Part shown: one piece after another, positions 1 to 7,027 of the stretch
Position numbering within the stretch: position 1 is the first letter of the stretch
How the letters are laid out: each line of letters begins with the position of its first letter
Source: Labrenzia sp. OB1
Lineage (GTDB): Bacteria; Pseudomonadota; Alphaproteobacteria; Rhizobiales; Stappiaceae
Direction of reading: 5' to 3'
NCBI RefSeq assembly: GCF_001624695.1
Contig: NZ_JSEP01000004.1
Span: 186,001 to 250,000, forward strand
Length of the DNA: 64,000 bases
The notes under the pieces: generated by a model
Database searches by the model: none
What the model saw: only the letters and a program-made list of their open reading frames with translations
Told to the model about the DNA's origin: nothing
Translations under genes and position numbers: made by a program

Positions 1-881
1 TGGATATCCGCATCGTTCAACCGTCGATCAGCCAGAAGGACAAGTGGCGGCCGGAATTCAGGGACACGATTTTTCAGACATACCTGGATATGACCGAGGC
101 GCCCCTTGGCGGCACCGCCCGGGTCGGCATGCCGAGGCTCGTGGTCTGGCCGGAATCGGCCGTGCCCTTTCTTCTGACGCAGGAGCCGGATGCCCTTTAC
201 CGGGTGGCAGGCGCCCTTGGCGAAGCGAGCGAACTGGTGACCGGCGCCATTCGTGCCGAGGCTGGAGCCGAGGGCGCGGTATACTTCAACAGCGTCTATC
301 TGATCGGCGACGATGGCACCGTGCGCGGCATATACGACAAGGTCCGCCTGGTGCCGTTTGGCGAATTCGTTCCCCTTCGATCCGTGCTCGACGGGCTGGG
401 AATTTCCAATCTGGCCGGCCCCCTGGAAGGCTTTGAAGCGGGATTCCAGCGGCGCGAGCTGTCCACTGCCGGGGGTTTAGGTTTTCTACCCCTGATTTGC
501 TATGAGGCAATTTTCCCTGTCGATTTACCGGGAAAAACCGGTGCGCCGGCTTTCCTGCTGAATGTGACCAATGATGCCTGGTTCGGACGCACGCCAGGAC
601 CCTACCAGCATTTCGCGCAGGCCCGTATGCGGGCAATCGAAACGGGTTTGCCTCTCATTAGAGCAGCGAACACAGGCATTTCTGCGATTGTTGACGGGAC
701 GGGCGAAGTGATTGATGCTCTTTCAGTATTCGAAAAGGGCGTGATAGACGGAAGATTGCCGCAAAGCATCGGTAAAACAATCTACGGCAGATTTGGCGAC
801 GCAACTTTTCTCATAGTAGCGATTTTGCTTGTATTATTTGCGGGTGCATTCATATACAACCGACGTTCGCGCGTAAATTGA
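1..881 (+). CDS. lnt: Apolipoprotein N-acyltransferase, C-terminal part (5' end outside window)
   Basis: Lnt N-acylates the diacylglyceryl-cysteine of lipoproteins on the periplasmic side of the inner membrane, the last step of lipoprotein maturation. The open frame enters from the left edge (first whole codon at base 3), so only the nitrilase-like domain and the last membrane helix are present. The expected Glu-Lys-Cys triad is visible: Glu in VWPESAVPF (codon at 153), Lys in YDKVRLVPFGEFVP (339) and Cys in LICYEAIFP (498). NVTNDAWFG follows, as is usual for the family. The protein ends in one hydrophobic segment (about 810-860) and a basic tail. It lies upstream of a PhrR-like regulator and metK, an order I recall from rhizobia, where lnt is called actA. 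Identity is secure; the true start is not visible. Confidence 0.95.
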   Translation, partial: DIRIVQPSISQKDKWRPEFRDTIFQTYLDMTEAPLGGTARVGMPRLVVWPESAVPFLLTQEPDALYRVAGALGEASELVTGAIRAEAGAEGAVYFNSVYLIGDDGTVRGIYDKVRLVPFGEFVPLRSVLDGLGISNLAGPLEGFEAGFQRRELSTAGGLGFLPLICYEAIFPVDLPGKTGAPAFLLNVTNDAWFGRTPGPYQHFAQARMRAIETGLPLIRAANTGISAIVDGTGEVIDALSVFEKGVIDGRLPQSIGKTIYGRFGDATFLIVAILLVLFAGAFIYNRRSRVN

Positions 882-891
882 TATTTTTTGT

Positions 892-919
892 TTGAGTTGA
901 GTGAAGGAAGTGTGATACA
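892..919 (+). promoter_or_regulatory. Possible promoter for the XRE regulator gene
   Basis: TTGAGT (892-897) and GATACA (914-919) are separated by 16 bases in the 191-base gap between lnt and the regulator gene. This is a moderate match to a housekeeping alphaproteobacterial promoter. It would give a leader of about 150 bases, in which I see no clear further structure. It is based on pattern only. Confidence 0.3.
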
Positions 920-1072
920 ACCGTGAAATAGCCGATTGAGGGCTGCTTCATGTACAAGTGAAGGGTTGCGGGCAAACTTCGATCTCTTGGGCCTTGTGGG
1001 AGGACACTGGGGGAGCTTGTGCAAACGACAACGAGCGGACATTCGCCGCGAGAAAAAGAAAGAGCGACGTAG

Positions 1073-1477
1073 ATGCCCAGTAAGAAGTCTCCGAATCCGA
1101 TTGATATTCATGTTGGTAGCCGTGTCCGGCTCCGCCGCATGATGCTTGGCATGAGCCAGGAAAAGCTGGGCGAAGCCCTTGGCATCACCTTTCAGCAGAT
1201 TCAAAAATACGAAAAAGGCACCAACCGGATCGGTGCCAGCCGCTTGCAGCATATTGCGACTGTACTGAAGGTGCCGGTAGCTTTCTTCTTCGAAGATGCT
1301 CCAGGCACTCCGGATGAAGCCGAAGGCTTCGGGGAAACGCAGCCTACCTCTTATGTGGTGGATTTTCTGTCGTCTTCCGAAGGGCTTTCGCTCAACAAGG
1401 CATTCGTGCGGATTGAAGATCCGAAAGTGCGTCGGCGGATCGTTGATCTTGTCCGCTCTCTCGCCGGCGATGAGTGA
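1073..1477 (+). CDS. XRE-family transcriptional regulator, PhrR-like
   Basis: A 134-residue protein with an N-terminal Cro/C1-type helix-turn-helix (about residues 12-70). The typical signatures are GSRVRLRRMMLGMSQEKLG, then ITFQQIQKYEKGTNRI in the recognition-helix region, then LQHIATVLKVPVAFFFE. The C-terminal half (about 75-134) is a short family-specific tail ending in a basic helix (KVRRRIVDLVRSLAG). It lies between lnt and metK. In Sinorhizobium a low-pH-induced regulator, phrR, is reported next to the lnt homologue actA; size and position match, so a stress-responsive DNA-binding role is likely but inferred. ATG 1073 was chosen because the helix-turn-helix begins soon after it and a purine-rich stretch (AAAGAGCGA) precedes it. 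Targets are unknown; metK next door is a candidate. Confidence 0.85.
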   Translation: MPSKKSPNPIDIHVGSRVRLRRMMLGMSQEKLGEALGITFQQIQKYEKGTNRIGASRLQHIATVLKVPVAFFFEDAPGTPDEAEGFGETQPTSYVVDFLSSSEGLSLNKAFVRIEDPKVRRRIVDLVRSLAGDE

Positions 1478-1494
1478 CAAAAATTCATCTCGCG

Positions 1495-1590
1495 CTTGAC
1501 GTGGCGAAAAACTTCTAAGATTGATGCTTCTGGAAGCGGCGAGGTCATTCGCCGCTTCCGTCATATTCATTCCCAGAAGGACGATCGCCA
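1495..1590 (+). promoter_or_regulatory. metK leader: strong hairpin and anti-Shine-Dalgarno segment
   Basis: The 113-base gap before metK holds a perfect 11-bp stem: 1532-1542 pairs with 1549-1559 around the six-base loop GGTCAT. It is not followed by a T-run, so it is unlikely to be a terminator. Just 5' of it, CTTCTGG (1527-1533) is the exact complement of CCAGAAG (1573-1579), which overlaps the metK Shine-Dalgarno sequence (AGAAGGA, 1575-1581). Another CTTCT lies at 1512-1516. Pairing of 1527-1531 with 1575-1579 would stack under the long stem and hide the ribosome site. A -35-like CTTGAC (1495-1500) lies upstream with a poor -10. It does not resemble the SAM riboswitch classes I can recall. 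The ligand, if any, is unknown. Confidence 0.5.
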
Positions 1591-2763
1591 ATGGCACGTC
1601 AGAATTACCTCTTTACCTCCGAATCCGTGTCCGAAGGACACCCGGATAAGGTCTGTGACCGAATTTCAGATGCGGTCGTGGATGCCTATCTCAGGGAAAT
1701 GCCGGAAGCTCGCGTAGCCTGCGAAACGCTCGCGACGACCAACCGTATCGTTATTGCGGGTGAAACCCGCGGTCCGGCGACCATCACCAACGAATATATC
1801 GCTCACCTGGCGCGTCTCGCCGTCAGGGACATCGGTTACGAGCAGGACGGTTTCCATTGGGAAAACTGCGACGTGGCCGTTCATCTGCACGCGCAGTCCG
1901 CGCACATTGCCCAGGGCGTGGATGCCGGTGGCAACAAGGACGAGGGCGCGGGCGACCAGGGCATCATGTTCGGCTACGCCTGCCGTGAAACCGAAGAACT
2001 CATGCCGGCGCCGATCCTTTACTCCCACAGGATCCTTCATCTGCTTGCGGAAGCCCGCAAGTCCGGCAAGGAGCCGGTGCTCGGACCGGACGCGAAAAGC
2101 CAGGTCACCGTGCGCTATGAAGACGGCAAGCCTGTCGGTGCGACCTCCATTGTCCTGTCGACCCAGCACCTGGATCCGGCGCTCTCGTCGCAGGATATTC
2201 AGTCGATCGTCGAACCTTACATTCGCACCGCGCTTCCCGACGGCTGGATTTCCGCTGAAACCGTCTGGCACGTGAACCCGACCGGCGCCTTCGTCATTGG
2301 CGGCCCGGACGGCGACGCCGGTTTGACCGGCCGCAAGATCATTGTCGACACCTATGGCGGCGCCGCGCCCCATGGTGGCGGTGCCTTTTCGGGCAAGGAT
2401 CCGACCAAGGTCGATCGCTCGGCGGCCTACGCGGCCCGCTATCTTGCCAAGAACGTCGTGGCCGCTGACCTCGCGGACCGCTGCACCATCCAGCTTTCCT
2501 ATGCGATCGGTGTTTCCGACCCCCTGTCCGTCTATGTCGATCTGCATGGAACGGGCCGGTGTGACGAAGCCCGGCTGGAAACGGCGCTTCGTGATGTCAT
2601 GGGCCTGAGCCCGCGAGGCATCCGTGAACATCTGAAGCTGAACAAGCCGATCTACGAGCGCACGGCGGCCTATGGCCACTTCGGCCGTGAGCCGGATGCG
2701 GAAGGCGGATTTTCCTGGGAAAAGACCGATCTGGTCGACCAGCTTCGCCCGCTTGCCGGATAA
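1591..2763 (+). CDS. metK: S-adenosylmethionine synthase (methionine adenosyltransferase)
   Basis: MetK makes S-adenosylmethionine from ATP and methionine in the cytosol. The 390-residue length fits bacterial enzymes. Visible signatures are [15 protein letters not shown] near the N-terminus (ATP and metal binding), the [12 protein letters not shown] motif, and the P-loop-like [19 protein letters not shown] in the last third, followed by a conserved C-terminal domain ending in [14 protein letters not shown] 1591 is preceded by AGAAGGA at good spacing. The gene follows the PhrR-like regulator and precedes trmB, whose product uses SAM. Its leader can hide the ribosome site, which suggests translational control. 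A hairpin after the stop probably ends this transcript. Confidence 0.97.
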   Translation: MARQNYLFTSESVSEGHPDKVCDRISDAVVDAYLREMPEARVACETLATTNRIVIAGETRGPATITNEYIAHLARLAVRDIGYEQDGFHWENCDVAVHLHAQSAHIAQGVDAGGNKDEGAGDQGIMFGYACRETEELMPAPILYSHRILHLLAEARKSGKEPVLGPDAKSQVTVRYEDGKPVGATSIVLSTQHLDPALSSQDIQSIVEPYIRTALPDGWISAETVWHVNPTGAFVIGGPDGDAGLTGRKIIVDTYGGAAPHGGGAFSGKDPTKVDRSAAYAARYLAKNVVAADLADRCTIQLSYAIGVSDPLSVYVDLHGTGRCDEARLETALRDVMGLSPRGIREHLKLNKPIYERTAAYGHFGREPDAEGGFSWEKTDLVDQLRPLAG

Positions 2764-2789
2764 CGTCGCCAGAGCGTTCTGAAAGAAAA

Positions 2790-2826
2790 GGATCGCCGGC
2801 CAGTCGCCGGCGATCCGCTGTTTGAA
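2790..2826 (+). terminator. Likely terminator after metK
   Basis: A perfect 11-bp inverted repeat (GGATCGCCGGC, 2790-2800, with GCCGGCGATCC, 2806-2816) around a five-base loop lies between the metK stop and trmB. Only a short, interrupted T-rich stretch follows (GCTGTTTGAAGTTGTT), so termination may be partial and trmB may be reached by read-through. Confidence 0.6.
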
Positions 2827-2837
2827 GTTGTTACAAG

Positions 2838-3524
2838 ATGGCTGACCGCTACGAAGGTTCCTTTTTTGGCCGCCGCATAGGCAAGCCGCTGACACCACGC
2901 CGTGAGGCGATGATGAAAAGGGAGCTGCCGCGCCTCGGGCTGGACCTCGAAACCCCTGCGCCAGCCGATCCTGGCGATCTTTTTGACGCGGACGTCCGGG
3001 ATATCTGCCTGGAGGTCGGTTTCGGTGGCGGCGAGCATCTGCTGCACAGGGCGAGAACCAATCCCCAAACCGGCTTCATCGGTGTCGAACCCTTTGTCGG
3101 CAGCATGGCCAAGGCCCTTGCCGCAATCGTGGAAGAGGGACTGCAAAACGTCCGCCTCTTTGATGACGATGCGGTCAATCTGCTCGACTGGCTCCCGGAG
3201 GCTTCCGTCGATCTGGCCTATCAGCTTTATCCCGATCCCTGGCCGAAGGCGCGCCACTGGAAGCGTCGTTTCATCAATCAGCTCAACCTGTCCCGCTATG
3301 CCCGTGTGATAAAGCCGGGGTGCGAGTTCCGCTTCGCCAGCGACATCGACACTTATGTCGACTGGACCCTGCGCCATTGCCGCGATCATCCGGCATTTGA
3401 ATGGACGGCCGAAACCGCAGCCGACTGGAAGACGCCCTGGGAGGGGTGGCCGGGCACACGATATGAAGCCAAGGCGATCCGCGAGGGCCGTATTGGCCGC
3501 TATCTTACGTTCCGGCGGGTTTAG
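2838..3524 (+). CDS. trmB: tRNA (guanine-N7-)-methyltransferase
   Basis: TrmB methylates N7 of G46 in the variable loop of many tRNAs, using SAM. The 228-residue protein has the SAM-binding motif [15 protein letters not shown] (about residues 57-71), an acidic [12 protein letters not shown] segment, and the family signature [16 protein letters not shown] (about 131-146), which carries the catalytic and RNA-contacting residues. The C-terminal stretch [12 protein letters not shown] is also typical. ATG 2838 starts 74 bases after metK. The only possible Shine-Dalgarno sequence is weak (AAGTTGTTACAAG), so the gene may be poorly translated or coupled to read-through from metK. A small perfect stem (3545-3551 with 3556-3562) follows the stop without a T-run. 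Confidence 0.95.
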   Translation: MADRYEGSFFGRRIGKPLTPRREAMMKRELPRLGLDLETPAPADPGDLFDADVRDICLEVGFGGGEHLLHRARTNPQTGFIGVEPFVGSMAKALAAIVEEGLQNVRLFDDDAVNLLDWLPEASVDLAYQLYPDPWPKARHWKRRFINQLNLSRYARVIKPGCEFRFASDIDTYVDWTLRHCRDHPAFEWTAETAADWKTPWEGWPGTRYEAKAIREGRIGRYLTFRRV

Positions 3525-3691
3525 CGCCCGTCGCTTTGAAGCGGCTTCCCGGGTTCGGGAAGATGCCCGAGGCAGTGTTCGCATCGCAAATGCGTTCAGG
3601 AGATTTCCTGAATTCAATTCAAGGCGACATGCTCCGGCGGTCAGCTTTTGCGTCTGAATAGACTTCTTTCCGGGATTCCTGCCTGCGGCTC

Positions 3692-3720
3692 TTGCCTTTT
3701 TACGGTCTTTGGCGTTATAC
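3692..3720 (+). promoter_or_regulatory. Promoter for the rimP-nusA operon
   Basis: TTGCCT (3692-3697) and TTATAC (3715-3720) are separated by exactly 17 bases, a good match to the housekeeping promoter pattern of alphaproteobacteria. Transcription from about 3727 would make a leader of about 170 bases before rimP, including the terminator-like hairpin at 3759-3789. Confidence 0.5.
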
Positions 3721-3758
3721 AGCCCGTGTTTCACCTCAACGGCTTTTCTGGGCATTTG

Positions 3759-3789
3759 AGAGTGGGCCCGCCGGGGACCCGCTCTTTTT
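3759..3789 (+). terminator. Terminator-like hairpin in the rimP-nusA leader
   Basis: AGAGTGGG (3759-3766) pairs with CCCGCTCT (3778-3785; one G-T pair) and is followed by a run of T to 3789. It lies downstream of the predicted rimP promoter, so it could act as an attenuator. Alternatively it ends trmB transcripts, 235 bases after that stop. Confidence 0.55.
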
Positions 3790-3898
3790 CGCTTACTTAA
3801 ACCGGAAACTGAAGAATTCGAGCAGGATTGCCCTATGTAAACTGACAGTCAGGCATCTGATGCTCTGGGCCGGAAGCGGCTGTAAACGGGAGCCAAGT

Positions 3899-4492
3899 GT
3901 GAGCGCACACGAACCAAGAATTGTGACGGAACAGGGTGTCGACGCCCGTGTTGCCGCGATAGTGGAGCCGGTCATCGAAGACCTGGGCTACCGCTTGGTG
4001 CGCACCAGGATCAGCGCGGCCAATGGCTGCACGCTGCAGATCATGGCCGAACGCCCCGATGGCACCATGACTGTCGAAGACTGCGAAACCGTCAGCCGTG
4101 CGGTGTCTCCCGCCCTTGACGTTGAAGACCCGATCAACCGGGCATATCATCTTGAAGTTTCCTCTCCCGGCATCGACCGGCCTCTGGTGCGCTCCGGTGA
4201 TTTTGAGCGCTGGGCCGGCCATGATCTGAAGGTCGAAATGGCCGTCATGCTCGAAGGCCGCAAACGGTTCCGGGGCACCCTTCTCGGCGTGGAAAACGGC
4301 GCTGCCAGGATCCGCATTCCCGATACGAGCAAGGGCGAGGAAGACACGGTGGCCTTGCCGCTCGAGAATATCGGCGAAGCCAAGCTTGTGCTCACCGACG
4401 ATTTGATTACCGCGGCTCTTCAGGCGGAAAAGGCGGCTCTGGCCGCCCGCGATCCGCAGGATGAGCTGACTCAGGACAACACGCCCAACTAA
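3899..4492 (+). CDS. rimP: Ribosome maturation factor RimP
   Basis: RimP assists late assembly of the 30S subunit. Translated from GTG 3899 the protein has 197 residues: an N-terminal alpha/beta domain ([20 protein letters not shown]), the conserved central segment [20 protein letters not shown] (about residues 75-95) and a C-terminal Sm-like barrel. It ends in an acidic tail. GTG 3899 was preferred to upstream starts because GGGAG sits six bases before it and the sequence upstream lacks family features. It is first in rimP-nusA-ylxR-infB, a widely conserved operon, with a promoter and an attenuator-like hairpin upstream. nusA begins 75 bases downstream. Confidence 0.93.
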   Translation: MSAHEPRIVTEQGVDARVAAIVEPVIEDLGYRLVRTRISAANGCTLQIMAERPDGTMTVEDCETVSRAVSPALDVEDPINRAYHLEVSSPGIDRPLVRSGDFERWAGHDLKVEMAVMLEGRKRFRGTLLGVENGAARIRIPDTSKGEEDTVALPLENIGEAKLVLTDDLITAALQAEKAALAARDPQDELTQDNTPN

Positions 4493-4567
4493 GCACACGG
4501 CTTGGCGGCAGGAAGATAAAGCGCCCGGTACGGACCCGACACTAAAAAGGCGCAAGAGGAGTGGAAT

Positions 4568-6223
4568 ATGGCAATCAGCGCGAACCGGCTGGAACTGCTG
4601 CAAATCGCTGACGCGGTCGCACGGGAAAAATCGATCGACCGGATGATCGTCATCAACGCGATGGAAGATGCGATCCAGAAGGCGGCCCGCTCCCGGTACG
4701 GCACGGAAACGGAAGTTCGCGCCGAGATCAATCCGAAAACCGGTGAGATCCGTCTGCAGCGTCTTTTGCAGGTTGTCGAAACAGTCGAGAACGTCTCGAC
4801 CGATATTTCGCTGGCCGATGCCCTGGCGCGCAACCCGGAAGCAAGCCTTGGCGACTTCATCGCCGAACCGCTGCCGCCGCTCGACTTCGGCCGCATCGCC
4901 GCGCAGTCCGCGAAGCAGGTCATCGTGCAGAAAGTGCGCGAGGCCGAGCGCGACCGCCAGTACGATGAATTCAAGGATCGTGTCGGCGAAGTCATCAACG
5001 GCGTCGTCAAGCGTGCGGAATACGGCAATGTCATCGTCGATCTCGGCCGCGGCGAGGGCATCGTCCGCCGCGACGAACTGATCCCGCGCGAAATCTTCCG
5101 CACCGGCGATCGGATCCGCGCCTTTATCTATGATGTCCGCCGCGAGCAGCGCGGTCCGCAGATCTTCCTGTCGCGTACTCATCCGCAGTTCATGGCCAAG
5201 CTGTTTGCCCAGGAAGTGCCGGAAATCTATGACGGCGTCATCGAGATCAAGTCGGTTGCCCGTGACCCGGGCTCGCGCGCCAAGATCGCCGTGATCTCAA
5301 AAGACAGCTCCATCGACCCGGTCGGTGCCTGTGTCGGTATGCGCGGCAGCCGCGTTCAGGCGGTCGTCGGCGAGTTGCAGGGTGAAAAAATCGACATCAT
5401 CCCGTGGAACGAGGAAGCGGCAACCTTCATCGTCAACGCGCTGCAGCCGGCGGAAGTCGCCAAGGTTGTTCTGGATGAGGATGCCGAACGTATTGAAGTC
5501 GTCGTTCCGGATGACCAATTGTCTCTGGCGATTGGACGTCGCGGACAGAACGTGCGTCTCGCCTCCCAGCTGACCGGCTGGGCTATCGACATCATGACGG
5601 AGCAGGAGGAATCCGACCGCCGTCAGAAGGAATTCCAGGAACGCTCGCAGTTGTTCATGGAAGCCCTGAACGTCGACGAGATGGTCGGCCAGCTGCTGGC
5701 GACCGAAGGGTTCTCTTCTGTTGAGGAAGTGGCCTATGTGGAGCCTGAGGAAATCTCGATGATCGAGGGCTTCGATGACGATACGGCTGTCGAGATCCAG
5801 GCCCGTGCCCGTGATTTCCTTGGTGAACTTGAAGCCAAGCAGGACGAGGAGCGCCTCTCGCTGGGCGTTTCCGATGAGCTCCGGTCGATTGACGGCCTGA
5901 CCACCGCCATGCTGGTTGCCCTCGGCAAGGAGGGCGTCAAGAATATGGAAGATCTGGCCGGATGTGCCGCCGACGATCTTATCGGCTGGGTCGAGCGCAG
6001 GGATGGTGAAACCAAGCGCTTTGAGGGGGCATTGTCCGAATTCGACGTTTCACGCGCCGATGCGGAGAACATGGTGATGTCGGCACGTCTGGCGGCAGGC
6101 TGGGTCACCGAAGAGGAACTGGCGGCCCAGGCAGCTGAGGCGGAAGACGACGAGGATGTCGATGCCGAGCCTGTCGAGGTTGCCCAGGAAGAAGTGGCCG
6201 GTGGCGCGATCCTGAACGGATAA
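4568..6223 (+). CDS. nusA: Transcription termination/antitermination protein NusA
   Basis: NusA binds RNA polymerase and nascent RNA and controls pausing, termination and antitermination. At 551 residues it has the polymerase-binding N-terminal domain (about 1-125), an S1 domain beginning near VGEVINGVVKRAEYGNVIVD (about 135-200) and two KH domains. KH1 includes SRAKIAVISKDSS and GMRGSRVQAV; KH2 includes SLAIGRRGQNVRLA (about 315-330). Helix-hairpin-helix C-terminal repeats and an Ala/Glu/Asp-rich tail follow, as is common in alphaproteobacteria. AAGAGGAG precedes ATG 4568. NusA is known to regulate its own operon in other bacteria, which fits the leader hairpin upstream of rimP. Confidence 0.97.
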   Translation: MAISANRLELLQIADAVAREKSIDRMIVINAMEDAIQKAARSRYGTETEVRAEINPKTGEIRLQRLLQVVETVENVSTDISLADALARNPEASLGDFIAEPLPPLDFGRIAAQSAKQVIVQKVREAERDRQYDEFKDRVGEVINGVVKRAEYGNVIVDLGRGEGIVRRDELIPREIFRTGDRIRAFIYDVRREQRGPQIFLSRTHPQFMAKLFAQEVPEIYDGVIEIKSVARDPGSRAKIAVISKDSSIDPVGACVGMRGSRVQAVVGELQGEKIDIIPWNEEAATFIVNALQPAEVAKVVLDEDAERIEVVVPDDQLSLAIGRRGQNVRLASQLTGWAIDIMTEQEESDRRQKEFQERSQLFMEALNVDEMVGQLLATEGFSSVEEVAYVEPEEISMIEGFDDDTAVEIQARARDFLGELEAKQDEERLSLGVSDELRSIDGLTTAMLVALGKEGVKNMEDLAGCAADDLIGWVERRDGETKRFEGALSEFDVSRADAENMVMSARLAAGWVTEEELAAQAAEAEDDEDVDAEPVEVAQEEVAGGAILNG

Positions 6224-6227
6224 CGCT

Positions 6228-6258
6228 CGGGGCGAAAGCCCCGGCGGGAGCCTCCCGC
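6228..6258 (+). other. Two tandem GC-rich hairpins between nusA and ylxR
   Basis: CGGGGC (6228-6233) and GCCCCG (6238-6243) close a GAAA tetraloop. GCGGGA (6244-6249) and TCCCGC (6253-6258) form a second stem directly after it. No T-run follows, so a role in mRNA stability or processing between nusA and ylxR is more likely than termination. Confidence 0.45.
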
Positions 6259-6363
6259 GGCTGCAAGCGGGCGGGGCGCGAGCCCTGACGAATTAAGATT
6301 GATCAGCTTTTCCGCTTTCAAGTGGAGTTGGCTGAGAGCAGGTTGATCCGGGGGAGTGGCCGC

Positions 6364-7020
6364 GTGCCCAGGAAGAACGAACCAACCGAACGGCAATGTG
6401 CCGTCACCCGGGAGGTTCTGCCCGTGAGTTCGCTGATCCGGTTCGTCCTTGACCCTGTGGGGGAGGTCGTTCCGGACCTGAAGCGGGTGCTGCCCGGACG
6501 CGGCGTCTGGGTATCGGCGTCAGGCGATGTTGTCGCTGTCGCCGAGAAGGACCGGAAGAAAGTATTCGGCAGGGGCTTCAAGGGTGAAGCCCGTGTCGAG
6601 CCCGGACTGGCGGATCGTGTCGATGCGCTCATGGAGCGGTCTGCGTTGCAGGCGCTCTCCATGACGCGCAAGGCGGGCGGGCTGGTTACCGGGTACGCAA
6701 AGGTTGACGCGGCGCTGCGGCGTGACCCGGTCATCGGGTTGTTGCATGCCTCGGACGCCGCTGAAGATGGGGTAAGAAAGCTTGCGGCGGTGGCCGCGGG
6801 CAGAGAAGAACCGGCAAATGGCTGCGAAATCGTCCGTTTGTTCGATTCGGCTCAATTGGATTTGGCATTGGGCCGGTCTAATGTGATACATGCTGCACTG
6901 CTTGCGGGGCAGGCGAGCGAAAATTTCCTGGCACGAGTGCGTGACTTGGAGAGATTTCGCAGCTATTCCAACGCAGACGGCACTAATAGCAACGCTGAAA
7001 AGGCAGTTGCGCAGGACTGA
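6364..7020 (+). CDS. YlxR / L7Ae-like RNA-binding fusion protein
   Basis: The N-terminal part (to about residue 85) is a YlxR (DUF448) domain: [21 protein letters not shown], then [14 protein letters not shown]. The rest matches the ribosomal L7Ae/L30e-type RNA-binding fold ([18 protein letters not shown] near its start). This fusion between nusA and infB is usual in alphaproteobacteria. It probably binds RNA, perhaps the ribosome or RNase P as proposed for other YlxR proteins. I chose GTG 6364 because GGGGGAG lies seven bases before it; an in-frame GTG at 6322 would add 14 residues but lacks a ribosome site. The stop is eight bases before infB, so translation is probably coupled. Confidence 0.85.
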   Translation: MPRKNEPTERQCAVTREVLPVSSLIRFVLDPVGEVVPDLKRVLPGRGVWVSASGDVVAVAEKDRKKVFGRGFKGEARVEPGLADRVDALMERSALQALSMTRKAGGLVTGYAKVDAALRRDPVIGLLHASDAAEDGVRKLAAVAAGREEPANGCEIVRLFDSAQLDLALGRSNVIHAALLAGQASENFLARVRDLERFRSYSNADGTNSNAEKAVAQD

Positions 7021-7027
7021 AGGCAAT

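Larger units (their letters stand above)
3525..3898 (+). other. Gap before rimP: promoter and leader, no gene
   Basis: These 374 bases hold no convincing coding frame. An open frame runs into rimP from upstream but has no family-like sequence before the GTG at 3899. The gap contains a stem just after trmB (3545-3562), a good promoter (3692-3720), a terminator-like hairpin with T-run (3759-3789), and the rimP ribosome site GGGAG (3888-3892). Confidence 0.6.

Noticed and set aside
1532-1559. Terminator for the XRE gene
   Set aside because: The stem is strong but no T-run follows, and its flanks pair with the metK ribosome site, so a leader role is more likely.
1478-1590. Known SAM-II or SAM/SAH riboswitch before metK
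   Set aside because: I could not fit the conserved cores of these classes to the sequence. An Rfam search would settle it.
3692-3898. N-terminal extension of RimP from an upstream TTG
   Set aside because: The extra residues have no RimP-like sequence and overlap the predicted promoter; GTG 3899 has a good ribosome site.
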